Below, piece after piece: positions 19,126-28,414 of a stretch of DNA of 64,000 bases. Position 1 is the stretch's first letter, and each line of letters begins with the position of its first letter. The stretch lies in NCBI GenBank assembly GCA_029265815.1, contig JAJUGU010000009.1, positions 1 through 64,000 of the forward strand. Direction: 5' to 3'. This DNA comes from Anaerolineaceae bacterium. GTDB taxonomy: Bacteria > Chloroflexota > Anaerolineae > Anaerolineales > Anaerolineaceae. A model generated the notes under the pieces. The model worked only from the letters and a program-made list of their open reading frames with translations, was not told the DNA's origin and did not search any database. A program made the position numbers and the translations under genes.

Positions 19126-20598
19126 ATGTTCAAAGGACTAAGGGGTAGACTAACCCTAACCTATACGCTGGTCACAGTCTTGGCGCTCATGGCTCTCGAG
19201 TTTATTCTCTTCATTGTTCTGGCGGCTAACTATACTATTTATGACCAAGATGGTTATCTCAACGATGTAGTCTATACTCTTGTACCGGAAGCACGCGCTT
19301 ACTTGCAACCCGAGCAGGACCTGCCCGGGCTGCAAGTCTGGCTTGAAACACTAGCCCGGACTGGAAAAGCCAGCCTGGAACCACAAGATCCATTTGACAG
19401 CCCTGCGGCAAGGATCGTACCGGATTCCCCGCTTTATGTGCTCTCTCCACAACGTGAAATCCTGGCCCAGATCCGTCCGGCAGAAGAAGGCCCCTTTACC
19501 AGTCATTCCAATGAAATCATCGAAAAAGCACTGGCTGGTAGAGAAAGTATCAGTGACCTCCACATGGTGGATGAAAACGGCAATTACTGGGTGGCCATAC
19601 CGATTTTCCAGGAAGACCACAATAAGCCTGTATTGGGAATCCTTGTACTGACAGTGGAGCCTGTGCCAGGGATGAGCATTAAAGAATTGTTTGACTCGAT
19701 CAGTGCAGCGATGTTGGCTGGTTTGGTCATGTTGTTAGCGCTGGCTCCTTTTGGTGCAATTTTCGGTTATATCATCTCCAAGAAGCTGACCGGCAGACTG
19801 CAGAATCTTTCTATCGTGGCGCAAGCCTGGGGAAATGGAGATTTCGCGATCATGCCTCCGCCTGACCGTCGAAAGGACGAGATCAGTGCCTTGAGTCAGC
19901 AAATGCGTGAAATGGCCTTGCGGATACACAGCCAGTGGCAGGATCTGCAGGTTCTCACACAAATGAGGGAACGCAATCGCCTTGCCCAGGAACTACATGA
20001 CACCGTCAAGCAACAAACCTTTGCCACACTGATGCAAGTAAGGGCAGCACGAAACCGGCTGCACACCGATGTGGATTCAACCGAAAAATCATTGATAGAA
20101 GCCGAAAATTTGATCAAGGCTTCCCAGCAGGAACTAGCCTCAATGATCGCCGAACTTCGTCCGCCATCCTTTGAAGGGAAAGGTTTTACCAGGGCTTTGC
20201 ACGAATTTGTTGATAACTGGTCGAACCTATCCTGTATTCCAGCTTCCTTTAAAGTTAATGGAGAAAAAATAATTTCAGAGGAGGCGGAACATACCCTTTA
20301 CCGCATAGCCCAGGAGGGATTATCCAATGTGTCACGTCATAGTCGGGCGTCTGCAGCGGTGGTGGATCTTTGCTACGATGACAACGAGGTCAGGTTGGAG
20401 ATTCGGGATAACGGCATTGGATTTGACATTTCACAGTATCAATCTTCCGGTTTCGGATTGACCAGTATGCAGGAAAGGCTCAAAGATCTTGGCGGGCGGT
20501 TGGAAATCCGCACAGGCAAAGATAGCGGAACCACTCTGACCGCTGCCCTTCCAATAGCTTCAGCTCCAGCTTTGGAAAAGAGAGGTGCGAATGGCTGA
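19126..20598 (+). CDS. NarL/LiaS-type sensor histidine kinase
   Basis: 490 residues. TM1 is at about 12-34 and TM2 at about 191-217, bracketing an extracytoplasmic sensor domain of about 155 residues. A HAMP linker follows. The HisKA_3 box ELHDTVKQQTFA has phospho-acceptor His291. The ATP-binding domain ends with NGIGFDISQYQSSGFGLTSM (N and G1 boxes). AAGGATGGG precedes the start. The gene overlaps the response-regulator gene by 8 nt. Linkage to an FtsX-type exporter suggests it senses envelope stress or the exported compound. Confidence 0.92.
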   Translation: MFKGLRGRLTLTYTLVTVLALMALEFILFIVLAANYTIYDQDGYLNDVVYTLVPEARAYLQPEQDLPGLQVWLETLARTGKASLEPQDPFDSPAARIVPDSPLYVLSPQREILAQIRPAEEGPFTSHSNEIIEKALAGRESISDLHMVDENGNYWVAIPIFQEDHNKPVLGILVLTVEPVPGMSIKELFDSISAAMLAGLVMLLALAPFGAIFGYIISKKLTGRLQNLSIVAQAWGNGDFAIMPPPDRRKDEISALSQQMREMALRIHSQWQDLQVLTQMRERNRLAQELHDTVKQQTFATLMQVRAARNRLHTDVDSTEKSLIEAENLIKASQQELASMIAELRPPSFEGKGFTRALHEFVDNWSNLSCIPASFKVNGEKIISEEAEHTLYRIAQEGLSNVSRHSRASAAVVDLCYDDNEVRLEIRDNGIGFDISQYQSSGFGLTSMQERLKDLGGRLEIRTGKDSGTTLTAALPIASAPALEKRGANG

Positions 20599-21250
20599 TC
20601 CCATCAAGGTTGTCCTGGTGGATGACCACAGTATGATCCGGATTGGGTTAAAAGCCTATTTCGATACACTGGAGGATATCCAGGTGGTTGGTGAAGCCTC
20701 TAGCGGAGAAGAAGCGGTCAGCGTGGTAACAAAAACTCATCCGGATGTGATTTTGATGGATCTGGTAATGAATGGTATGGATGGTGTGGAGGCTACATTA
20801 CAGGTTAAAAAGGTTTGTCCGAATGTGAAGGTAATCATTCTGACTTCATTCCATGAAGATTTACATATTTTTCCAGCAATTAAAGCTGGTGCAATATCAT
20901 ATATTCTTAAGGATGTGGATCCAGATGATCTGGCATGTGCAGTGCGTGCAGCATACGCCGGAGAAGCTGTCATAAACCCTCGCGTAGCCGCCCGACTGGT
21001 AAGAAAAATGCAGGGTAATGGAGAAGAAAGCCCAAACCCATTTTCAGAACTCACTGATCGTGAATTGGATGTGCTACGATTGGTTGCTCAAGGTATGAGT
21101 AACCAGGAAATTGCGGATTCTCTGGTGTTAAGCGAAAAAACCGTGAAAACTCACATGACGAATATTCTCTCAAAACTGCACCTCAAAGACCGCACTCAGG
21201 CAGCGGCATATGCATGGCAGCAAGGCATCGTTCGCAGGGACCAGGGATAA
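20591..21250 (+). CDS. NarL/LuxR-family response regulator
   Basis: 219 residues. The receiver domain has acidic pocket Asp11/Asp12, phospho-acceptor Asp57 in DVILMDLVMNG, and Lys in YILKDVD. The C-terminal LuxR helix-turn-helix reads LTDRELDVLRLVAQG, then NQEIADSLVLSEKTVKTH. ATG 20591, with GAGG 5 nt upstream, is preferred to a GTG at 20585. It is the cognate partner of the overlapping kinase and probably controls the adjacent exporter genes. Confidence 0.92.
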   Translation: MADPIKVVLVDDHSMIRIGLKAYFDTLEDIQVVGEASSGEEAVSVVTKTHPDVILMDLVMNGMDGVEATLQVKKVCPNVKVIILTSFHEDLHIFPAIKAGAISYILKDVDPDDLACAVRAAYAGEAVINPRVAARLVRKMQGNGEESPNPFSELTDRELDVLRLVAQGMSNQEIADSLVLSEKTVKTHMTNILSKLHLKDRTQAAAYAWQQGIVRRDQG

Positions 21251-21292
21251 ACAGCTTTCACTGTTGATCATAAGTAGTGGAAGGATTGCGTT

Positions 21293-21987
21293 ATGAAAAT
21301 ATGTAATGCAAATATCCTCACTCCTCGTAGAACATTAGAAAAGCAAACCTTTTCATCGATAAAGGCATGATTACCGCGGTCCTTCCGCCTCAACCCTGCA
21401 ATGGATTAGACTCAATTGATGTGGAGGGGTGGATTGCTTCACCTGGCAGAATCGATCTTCTGATCAATGGCGATTTTGGGTTCGATTTAACAACCAATCC
21501 TGAACGATTATGGGATGTGGCGACGATGCTTCCAAAATTTGGAGTCACAGGCTTTATACCAACGATCATTTCATCAACCAAAGAGACCTACGAAGTGGCG
21601 ATTAAAATTTATAAAAATGGGCCGCCAGATGGTTGGAAGGGTGCGAGACCATTCGGGTGGCATTTTGAAGGGCCATTCTTGATTTCTGCTAAGAAAGGTG
21701 CTCACAACCCTGACTGTTTACTTCTGCCAGATAAGGGCCTTGCTGCAGGTTGGTCGCGAAAAAATGGTGTGGCAATGGTCACAATGGCGCCATAATTGCC
21801 TGGCACTGAAGAAGTTGCCCGCCTGTTATTGGATGCAGGGGTAACTTTGAGTATGGGTCATTCTATGGCGGCAATGGAGGAAACACGGCACGTGCTGAGT
21901 TACAGATATACCACTGCGACCCAACTATTCGCCTGCCACCTGACCGTTGTCAAAGGGTATGATCATGATCTACCACGTACCATATGA
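21293..21987 (+). pseudogene. nagA: Decayed N-acetylglucosamine-6-phosphate deacetylase (nagA)
   Basis: The reading frame from ATG 21293 gives an N-terminal segment (NANILTPRRTLEK), then shifts frame near 21350-21367 into DKGMITAVLPP. It continues with family hallmarks IDLLINGDFGFDLTT, FGVTGFIPTIISS, HFEGPFLISAKKGAHNP and LLDAGVTLSMGHSMA. A TAA at 21793-21795 interrupts it between VTMAP and LPGTEEV. Homology stops near residue 230, so the metal-binding C-terminal half is gone. At least one frameshift, one stop and a truncation make it non-functional. An intact NagA is about 380 residues. Confidence 0.85.
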
Positions 21988-22166
21988 AAGATCATAGAAA
22001 CAAGCTAGGGTTATGTTCCGAGAGGGTGCGACAATAGTACAAAACAACCATCCATTCAAAGATCGATTGTGTAACAAAATGACACGATTGATTAATAACT
22101 GATTTCCTTACCAGGGGTCTGTTTCATCAGCCTGTATATTCTTTAACAAAGTTCTAAATTAACCCC

Positions 22167-23354
22167 TTAATCAAATTTTCTACTTTCGATCCTTGTTGTT
22201 TCATTAACCTGATAGAAAGATGAATAAATGGTTTCCAGACTGACGTTGTTTTCTCTTGCCAGACGAACGCAATCTTCGTATTCGGGGATGGAATGGACAA
22301 CTTGCCCGTTGATGATCTTCTGCTTGATCGTCAGGTCGCCATAACAGGTATGAATACGACTGAACTTGCGGTCGGCTTCATACCGATAAATTGGATGGAC
22401 GCGTAGACCCAGGGTTGTGGTTTCTTTAAGGATGATTTCAGCCAGGGTGGGTTCATCACGGCGGTAGGCGATCACTCCCAGCAGCGTGCCAGGGCGGTTC
22501 TTTTTCATCTGAATGGGGGTGAGGTAAACATCTACGGCACCGGCAGAAAAAAGTCTTTCGATAATATGCCCGTAAAATTGGGGGTTCATATCATCAATAT
22601 TGGTCTCAATCTGCACCATTTCAACGGGTGTGGTGGCGGGTGTTTCGCCAATCATCAGCCGCATGATATTAGGCCATTCCAGTTCGCGTTTGCCAGCGCC
22701 GATACCAACCGAGCTGAGAACCATCCCGGGGCGGGTGAACGTTGCCAGGGTTCCCAGCAGGGCTGCGCCGGTGGGGGTTACCAGTTCGACCTGCGCGGTA
22801 GAAGGTGTCAAAGGAATGTTTGCCAGCTTCATGATCTCGAGTGTGGCTGGAGCGGGCAGGGGCAGCACACCGTGAGCACTTTCAATTGTGCCAGAATTGT
22901 AAGGCAATGGTGAGGCGTACAGCCGTTCGATGCCAAGCGCTTCCAGTCCAATGACAGCCCCGACCACATCCACGATCGAATCCAAAGCTCCTACTTCATG
23001 AAAGTGAATTTTTTCAACCGGTTCTCCATGCACGTGGGCTTCGGCTTCGGCCAGCAGGGTAAAGACGCGCTCTGCAGTCTGTTTGACCTGTGTAGATAAC
23101 TGGCTGGCAGACAGGATGTTCTGAATATCTGCTAAATGACGGTGCTGGTGGCTGTGCGGAACGAGCACTTCGAGATGAGAAGCGCGAAGTGCTCCTCTGT
23201 GAACTTCAGTGAGCCGCAGATCTACGGGTTCAGATAGATTTAATTCGGCAAGGTCTGATCGTAGTCTTTCAAGGGGTAAACCGGCATCCAACAACGCAGC
23301 AAGGAACATATCGCCGCTGATACCTGAAAAACAATCTGCATAGGCAATTTTCAT
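22167..23354 (-). CDS. larC: Nickel-pincer cofactor biosynthesis protein LarC
   Basis: 395 residues, full length for the LarC (DUF111) family. It begins MKIAYADCFSGISGDMFLAALLDAGLP and includes HVHGEPVEKIHFHEVGA, with its many histidines, and LVTPTGAALLGTL. In the family, LarC inserts nickel into the pyridinium-3,5-bisthiocarboxylate mononucleotide used by lactate racemase and related enzymes. LarB, LarE and LarA are not in this window. A His-rich loop (HSHQHRHL) lies near residue 70. It is monocistronic. Confidence 0.93.
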   Translation of the reverse strand: MKIAYADCFSGISGDMFLAALLDAGLPLERLRSDLAELNLSEPVDLRLTEVHRGALRASHLEVLVPHSHQHRHLADIQNILSASQLSTQVKQTAERVFTLLAEAEAHVHGEPVEKIHFHEVGALDSIVDVVGAVIGLEALGIERLYASPLPYNSGTIESAHGVLPLPAPATLEIMKLANIPLTPSTAQVELVTPTGAALLGTLATFTRPGMVLSSVGIGAGKRELEWPNIMRLMIGETPATTPVEMVQIETNIDDMNPQFYGHIIERLFSAGAVDVYLTPIQMKKNRPGTLLGVIAYRRDEPTLAEIILKETTTLGLRVHPIYRYEADRKFSRIHTCYGDLTIKQKIINGQVVHSIPEYEDCVRLARENNVSLETIYSSFYQVNETTRIESRKFD

Positions 23355-23855
23355 TTGATTACCTCTTTTGAAATTCTTTCCAAGGATCAGATTGACGAAC
23401 TTTGTCTGATGGAATGTGAAGGTTTTACACTGGCTGTAATAACGAAAACTGATCTATTGTACTATTTCTCCGGATTGACCTGAAAGGTGTTAGCGGGTAT
23501 GAGGTGATCATACGAATGAGATCATCACCGAATAATTTTGCTGCAGAGCCGCTTTCTCATAACAATTGATGAAAAAACGTGTGTAAATTCGGATTTTTTG
23601 TTGGAAGGGAACAAGAGAACGAAAAAAGGCAAATCGGATGAATTGGTGATACTGGAGAGTCATTTGGTAGAAAACGGTGAAGGACTCTAAAAGTTAATCA
23701 CACGCAAATTCGAAAAAAGAGAGGCAACCAGGTTGAATTTTGCTGAAAAATACAGATTCCTGAAGTTGAATTTTGATAAGTAAAGAATGAAATCATGAAA
23801 ACTATGATCAACAGGAATCCATTCAGGCGGGAATTCACGAATCACACATACCATC
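23355..23855. other. Intergenic region, no gene seen
   Basis: About 500 nt upstream of both larC (minus) and the PerR-like gene (plus). No reading frame of note and no strong hairpin were found. Confidence 0.4.
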
Positions 23856-23884
23856 TTGACAACCACTCCATAATAATTTATAAT
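23856..23884 (+). promoter_or_regulatory. Consensus sigma70 promoter of the PerR-like gene
   Basis: TTGACA (23856-23861) and TATAAT (23879-23884) are separated by exactly 17 nt, so both hexamers and the spacing match consensus. Confidence 0.85.
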
Positions 23885-23894
23885 AAATATAAAT
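23876..23894. promoter_or_regulatory. Fur/PerR-type operator overlapping the -10 box
   Basis: ATTTATA-N5-TATAAAT is a perfect inverted repeat. The overlapping 15-mer at 23878-23892 matches the Bacillus Per box (TTATAATnATTATAA) at all but one defined position. It covers the -10 element, so autorepression is likely. Confidence 0.7.
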
Positions 23895-23915
23895 AAGGAA
23901 TCATTATAAATAAAA

Positions 23916-24338
23916 ATGAAAACAGATTATCTCGATATCATACGAAAAGCAGGCTTAAGGGCAACGCCTCAACGGATTGCCATTTGTGAGTATTTGATTG
24001 ATACTGACTCACATCCCACCGCGAATGACATTTACATGAAATTAAAGGATCGGTTCCCTTCATTGTCTTTAGCCACGATTTACAACACTTTAGATGTAAT
24101 GGTAGGGATGGGATATGTAAACGCCTTAGGTAGTATAGGGGATGACACAGTGCATTTTGATGGAAACACCTCGCCGCATATTAACCTTGCCTGCACAAAA
24201 TGTCACACGATTATCGATCTTAAATCTGAACTCGTCGCTCAACTGGATTCTGAAATTGATCAGATTTCTGGATACCGGGTACTTGGGGCTAGGGTGCTTT
24301 ATTATGGCATCTGCCCGCAGTGCCAATCGACCAACTAG
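23916..24338 (+). CDS. PerR-like Fur-family peroxide/metal regulator
   Basis: 140 residues. The winged helix (residues 1-75) has the recognition segment SLATIYNTLDVMVGMG. The structural zinc site has two pairs, Cys93/Cys96 (CTKC) and Cys133/Cys136 (CPQC). By alignment with Bacillus PerR, His33, Asp82, His88 and Asp101 match regulatory metal ligands, while the position of PerR His93 is Asn90. Asp101 rather than Glu favours PerR over Fur. The next gene is a peroxiredoxin 42 nt downstream, which supports a peroxide-stress role. AAGGA lies 16 nt before the ATG, farther than usual. Confidence 0.85.
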   Translation: MKTDYLDIIRKAGLRATPQRIAICEYLIDTDSHPTANDIYMKLKDRFPSLSLATIYNTLDVMVGMGYVNALGSIGDDTVHFDGNTSPHINLACTKCHTIIDLKSELVAQLDSEIDQISGYRVLGARVLYYGICPQCQSTN

Positions 24339-24379
24339 CGATAATTGCTAGAACCTTTTTCAAAAAAATGGAGGAAAAA

Positions 24380-25096
24380 ATGGAAAATAATCCGATCTCA
24401 ATATCAATGCCGCGCATCGGTGATAAAGCACCCGAGTTCAAAGCTGTAACTACACAGGGAATGATCAATTTCCCTGAAGATTACAGCGGTAGTTGGGTCA
24501 TTCTCTTCAGTCACCCGGCCGATTTTACCCCGGTTTGTACTTCTGAATTCATGACCTTTGCTTCTATGGAAGAGAAGTTTGCCAAAGCAAACACCAAACT
24601 GGTCGGGCTTTCAGTTGATGGCCTTTACAGCCACATTGCCTGGTTGCGAACGATCAAGGAAAAAATTGAGTACAAGGGCCTAAAAAATGTTGAAGTGAAA
24701 TTCCCCTTGATTGAAGACATCACAATGGAAGTGGCACACAAATATGGCATGATTCAACCCGGTGAAAGCAATACCAAAGCCGTACGGGCGGTCTTTGTGA
24801 TAGATCCAAAGGGGATTATTCGCACAATTATCTATTACCCCTTGAGTTTAGGGAGAAACTTCGAAGAATTGTATCGGGTAGTCATTGCACTTCAAACGGC
24901 GGATGCCTTTGCCATTGCCACACCCGCTGATTGGCAGCCTGGAGACGATGTGATTGTTCCTACTGCCGGTTCCTGTGGTGTAGCCAAAGACCGCATGGAA
25001 GGAAAAGAGGGTGAGATGCACTGCTATGATTGGTTCTTCTGCACGAAGAAACTTGATAAAAATACCATTATGGAAAAAATCCTCAAAAAAGAATAG
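24380..25096 (+). CDS. Peroxiredoxin, Prx6/archaeal AhpC type
   Basis: 238 residues. HPADFTPVCTSEF has peroxidatic Cys53 with the Thr/Pro of the active site, and Arg136 follows. The C-terminal extension carries Cys199, Cys215 and Cys221 (CYDWFFC), the arrangement found in Prx6-like thermophile and archaeal peroxiredoxins. It reduces H2O2 and organic peroxides in the cytoplasm. ATG 24380, with GGAGG 5 nt upstream, is the start. It probably shares the Per-box-controlled transcript with the regulator gene. Confidence 0.92.
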   Translation: MENNPISISMPRIGDKAPEFKAVTTQGMINFPEDYSGSWVILFSHPADFTPVCTSEFMTFASMEEKFAKANTKLVGLSVDGLYSHIAWLRTIKEKIEYKGLKNVEVKFPLIEDITMEVAHKYGMIQPGESNTKAVRAVFVIDPKGIIRTIIYYPLSLGRNFEELYRVVIALQTADAFAIATPADWQPGDDVIVPTAGSCGVAKDRMEGKEGEMHCYDWFFCTKKLDKNTIMEKILKKE

Positions 25097-25127
25097 TTCA
25101 TAGAGAAAATTTTCACCTGCCGCATGT

Positions 25128-25159
25128 AACATCCTCTGGTTTTTAGAGGATGTTATTTT
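25128..25159 (+). terminator. Terminator after the peroxiredoxin gene
   Basis: A 10-bp perfect stem (25128-25137 with 25145-25154) with a 7-nt loop is followed by ATTTT. Confidence 0.8.
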
Positions 25160-25518
25160 GTTTAAGCCAGCCTTTTGAGTAAGTAGTGCATAAAATCGAT
25201 TTTTCTGTGATGAATAAATACGCTAACACGACAGAAGATCTTACGACCATATCGAATGGGAAAATAATGCAATTCTGTTTGAATTCTTGTCCTTCAATTA
25301 GTGAAAGGATCATCCTTGTACTTTCATATCCCATTTCCAGGTCTTTCTAAAAATTTGATTTTTTATTCGCACTTATGGCCCCTAAGCTACCTGTTTTACT
25401 CAGGCTGGCATACATAACCATTGATGAAAAGGGCACAACTTTTTTCAAAGTTGAAATCTAGATCGTCAAAAATCTACCCGTAACGGGGATTCTTGCTTAC
25501 AAGACCTTTACCAATAAT
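25160..25518. other. Convergent intergenic region, no gene seen
   Basis: About 360 nt between convergent genes. Only a 63-codon frame without a ribosome site occurs on the minus strand, which I do not accept as a gene. Confidence 0.4.
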
Positions 25519-27333
25519 TTATTCAGGAAGGCGAAGAGAATCAATGTAGATTTTTTGAAAATCTGGGAACAATGTCAAGTCAACATATTGTGTCCGTTTG
25601 GAAAAATCAGTTCCCTTTTGCTTCATCTCGTCAGACAGCAGCATCAATCGCGCTCCACTCCCTGCGGCGTTTCCTACCTGGATAAAACGTTCAGTCGGTA
25701 TTGGGGGGAACATGCTGATTTTTTTTGCACTATGAATATCCAAATAGGTTCCGAAAGCACCAGCGACGATAAAACGATCGATTTGGTTCGAAGTTATTCC
25801 AGCGGTTTTCAGTAAAATCTCGATTCCAGATTGAATCGCGGCTTTTGCCAGTAAGATTTCATTCACGTCTTTTCGGGTGAGCACAATATCGCGTGACGAA
25901 CCAGATTCATTACCAGGTACGAGGACAAATTCAGTATTCCTTCCATTCCCCCTCACGCGCTGATGATCTCTATCAAAATTCCCTTTTTCGTTAATGATTG
26001 CGTTTTTTCTCATCTCTGCGATTAAATCCAGTATCCCGGATCCGCAAATTCCAATGGGTTTTTTTCCACCGATTGTGGAAAGGAAAAGATGATCACCTTC
26101 GATATCAACCCTTTCTATGGCACCGTCGGCAGCCCGCATTCCGTCCTGGATATGAGCTCCCTCAAAGGCGGGACCGGAGGCACATGAGCATGTATAAATG
26201 CTGCCATTTTTTACCAGAGAGATTTCAGTGTTTGTCCCAATATCCAGCGCGAGGACAATATCCTGTGTTTCGACTGATTTTGTTGCGACCATCATCGCTA
26301 CGTGGTCACCACCGACGTAGCCGGCAATGTTTTCAGGTAAATAGATTGATGCGTTTGAAGAGATCATCAGGCCAATTTGCTCCGGCTTGAGGGTCAACGA
26401 ATGGGTCACAGCAGGGGTGTAAGGCGCCAACCCCAGTTGCCCGACGGGAAGACCGACAAAAAAATGGTGCATGGCCGTGTTACCAACGACTACTGCTTCA
26501 ATGATCTGATCACAATTCGCCTGAACTTCTTCACACATTTGTTGGATAAGTGAATTGAGAGACTTCACGACCAACTTCTGCATGGTCAGAGTGCCGTCTT
26601 CATGTTCCATGCAAAAATGGATGCGGCTCATTACGTCTTCACCGTATTGTATCTGTGGGTTCGGAGAGCTGGATTTCGATACCACTCTGTTTGATATCAG
26701 ATCAACAAGATAGGCGGCAATTTTTGTCGTTCCAAGATCGATCGCCACCCCAAGGGGCGGCTGCTCAAATTTTAGGAAGTGAACGAGTTTTTTTTCTTTT
26801 GATACCAACCTGAGCTTGCCGTTATTATTGATCAACGCTTCGAGAATTGACTGTTTGAGAAAAGATTGGTCTTTTGCGAGTTTACATGGCAGTTCAGATA
26901 GAATGTTTGAAAAAGAGTTTTCGACATTATTTTTGAGTGTGTTATTGTCGGCAAGATCTATGTCGAAAACATCAAACGAAGATATTAATCTATTTTCGTC
27001 ATCCACTCCTTCCAATTGAAGTCTCTGTGGTGTTGAAAGAGCTTCTGCCGGTACATAAATTTTCATTGGACCGTGAATGATGGATTGACAGGCCAGACGC
27101 CAACCTTTAGAAAGCATCTCAGATGTGATAACATCTTTTTCAATGGAACTTGGCGTGGGTAATTGGTCATGAATAATCTGAACCTGGCATTGACCACAGG
27201 AACCGGCACCTCCGCAGACAGCTACCAGATCAATACCTGCAGAATGCGCTGCTTCAAGAATAGTGACTCCTGCTTCAGTTTCAATTCGTTTACCGATTGG
27301 TTCAAATTCGATCTTAATTCTATCCGCACTCAT
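25519..27333 (-). CDS. RACo-like reductive activator of corrinoid proteins (2Fe-2S + ASKHA)
   Basis: 604 residues from ATG 27333, which has AAAGGA 5 nt upstream. The N-terminal 2Fe-2S ferredoxin domain has CGGAGSCGQC and RLACQ (four cysteines). A linker region follows. The ASKHA ATPase part has GVAIDLGTTKIAAYLVDL, VVGNTAMHHFF, LALDIGTNTEISL and FIVAGAFGTYLDI. This is the architecture of RACo (DUF4445), which uses ATP to reduce inactive Co(II) corrinoids back to Co(I). The target corrinoid protein is not nearby. The partner gene upstream encodes a MetH-activation-like protein. Confidence 0.87.
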   Translation of the reverse strand: MSADRIKIEFEPIGKRIETEAGVTILEAAHSAGIDLVAVCGGAGSCGQCQVQIIHDQLPTPSSIEKDVITSEMLSKGWRLACQSIIHGPMKIYVPAEALSTPQRLQLEGVDDENRLISSFDVFDIDLADNNTLKNNVENSFSNILSELPCKLAKDQSFLKQSILEALINNNGKLRLVSKEKKLVHFLKFEQPPLGVAIDLGTTKIAAYLVDLISNRVVSKSSSPNPQIQYGEDVMSRIHFCMEHEDGTLTMQKLVVKSLNSLIQQMCEEVQANCDQIIEAVVVGNTAMHHFFVGLPVGQLGLAPYTPAVTHSLTLKPEQIGLMISSNASIYLPENIAGYVGGDHVAMMVATKSVETQDIVLALDIGTNTEISLVKNGSIYTCSCASGPAFEGAHIQDGMRAADGAIERVDIEGDHLFLSTIGGKKPIGICGSGILDLIAEMRKNAIINEKGNFDRDHQRVRGNGRNTEFVLVPGNESGSSRDIVLTRKDVNEILLAKAAIQSGIEILLKTAGITSNQIDRFIVAGAFGTYLDIHSAKKISMFPPIPTERFIQVGNAAGSGARLMLLSDEMKQKGTDFSKRTQYVDLTLFPDFQKIYIDSLRLPE

Positions 27334-27736
27334 GGGCATCCTTTGAGAATATGGTAAAGAATCATGAAGGTTACTTCGACTAGCATATAACCAGGTAATT
27401 GAATCAATATCCTCACTAACTAATTTCTGCTACAGCAAATCCTTAAATGTAGTCCCTGGATGTAATCAATCGGTAAATTAGATCCTGAAGATCGCTTCAT
27501 GGCATTTGAATCCGGACATTGATTAACAAACGTGCTTTTAATCCATATAGATGAGAGTATAGATTATTCCAGTTAAACTGCTTTCTAAACCTGCACTGGA
27601 AAAGGGGCTTTCTTTTACCGCCATATGAAAAATCACGAACATTTCTAATCCGTAATTCTTTGTTCCTTTTAATATATTTAAACTTAATATTCGACTGGTA
27701 ATCATTTGTTTTCGTGATCTATTTCTTTAATTCATT
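27334..27736. other. Intergenic region between the two corrinoid-activation genes
   Basis: A 403-nt AT-rich spacer without a supported gene or clear terminator. It does not carry the conserved boxes of a cobalamin riboswitch as far as I can see. Confidence 0.4.
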
Positions 27737-28414
27737 TTATAGAGGCTTGAAAACACAAGTTTTTTGTAGAGAGCAAAGATCGCAGGATTTCATGTGGTTA
27801 TCTAAGGAATGTCCCACGCCAATAACCATTGAGAGAGATTTTAATGGTTTCATAAATCCGGATGGTTCAAGTGTAACGCCGATATTCTTTGTGTCTAGGA
27901 TGTTGAAAATTTGAGGTTGTCCTTCGTCCAAAGGCCATCCTACCATCCCGGGATGAATGGGCAGGTTAATTACGAGATCTTCTTTGATGACAATAGATTT
28001 CAGGTAGTTACAAAAAGCATTGCCCAACATCTCTGTAGCCACTGAAGCCATTCCTTCGATCGCCATTGACAGCGCAGGGTTTTCAGGAAATGTGTTAGCC
28101 ACCAACTTATCGATTTTATTGCCTATCGTACATACGGCAATGATGATTTCTTCTGAATGACTCAAGATTTTTCTTATTAATTCACCTTCAATAGTTTTTT
28201 TATTAGCAAGTTGGATACCGTTTGGAATAAGTCCTTGAACTTGATGCCTTTCATAAATCACCCGTGGTTCTAAGAGAGGTCTTCCTTCCTCAATCGCCCG
28301 GTTCGTTATGTCTACCAGCCTGGGACTTTTCGCTCTTACGAGGATCGGATCCATCCCTTGCGCGCGTAAAACCAGATCTGTATTGATTTCGATTGGAAGG
28401 TCAGTGAGAATCAT
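27737..28414 (-). CDS. Vitamin B12-dependent methionine synthase activation-domain-like protein
   Basis: 225 residues. The region AVCTIGNKIDKLVANTF, then MAIEGMASVATEMLGNAFCNYL and LPIHPGMVGWPLDEGQPQIF, resembles the SAM/cobalamin reactivation domain of MetH. It lacks the rest of MetH and ends in a cysteine cluster CDLCSLQKTCVFK. Such short versions usually sit beside corrinoid methyltransferase genes. Here the only companion is the RACo-like gene downstream on the same strand. AAGGTGAT precedes the ATG. Confidence 0.75.
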   Translation of the reverse strand: MILTDLPIEINTDLVLRAQGMDPILVRAKSPRLVDITNRAIEEGRPLLEPRVIYERHQVQGLIPNGIQLANKKTIEGELIRKILSHSEEIIIAVCTIGNKIDKLVANTFPENPALSMAIEGMASVATEMLGNAFCNYLKSIVIKEDLVINLPIHPGMVGWPLDEGQPQIFNILDTKNIGVTLEPSGFMKPLKSLSMVIGVGHSLDNHMKSCDLCSLQKTCVFKPL

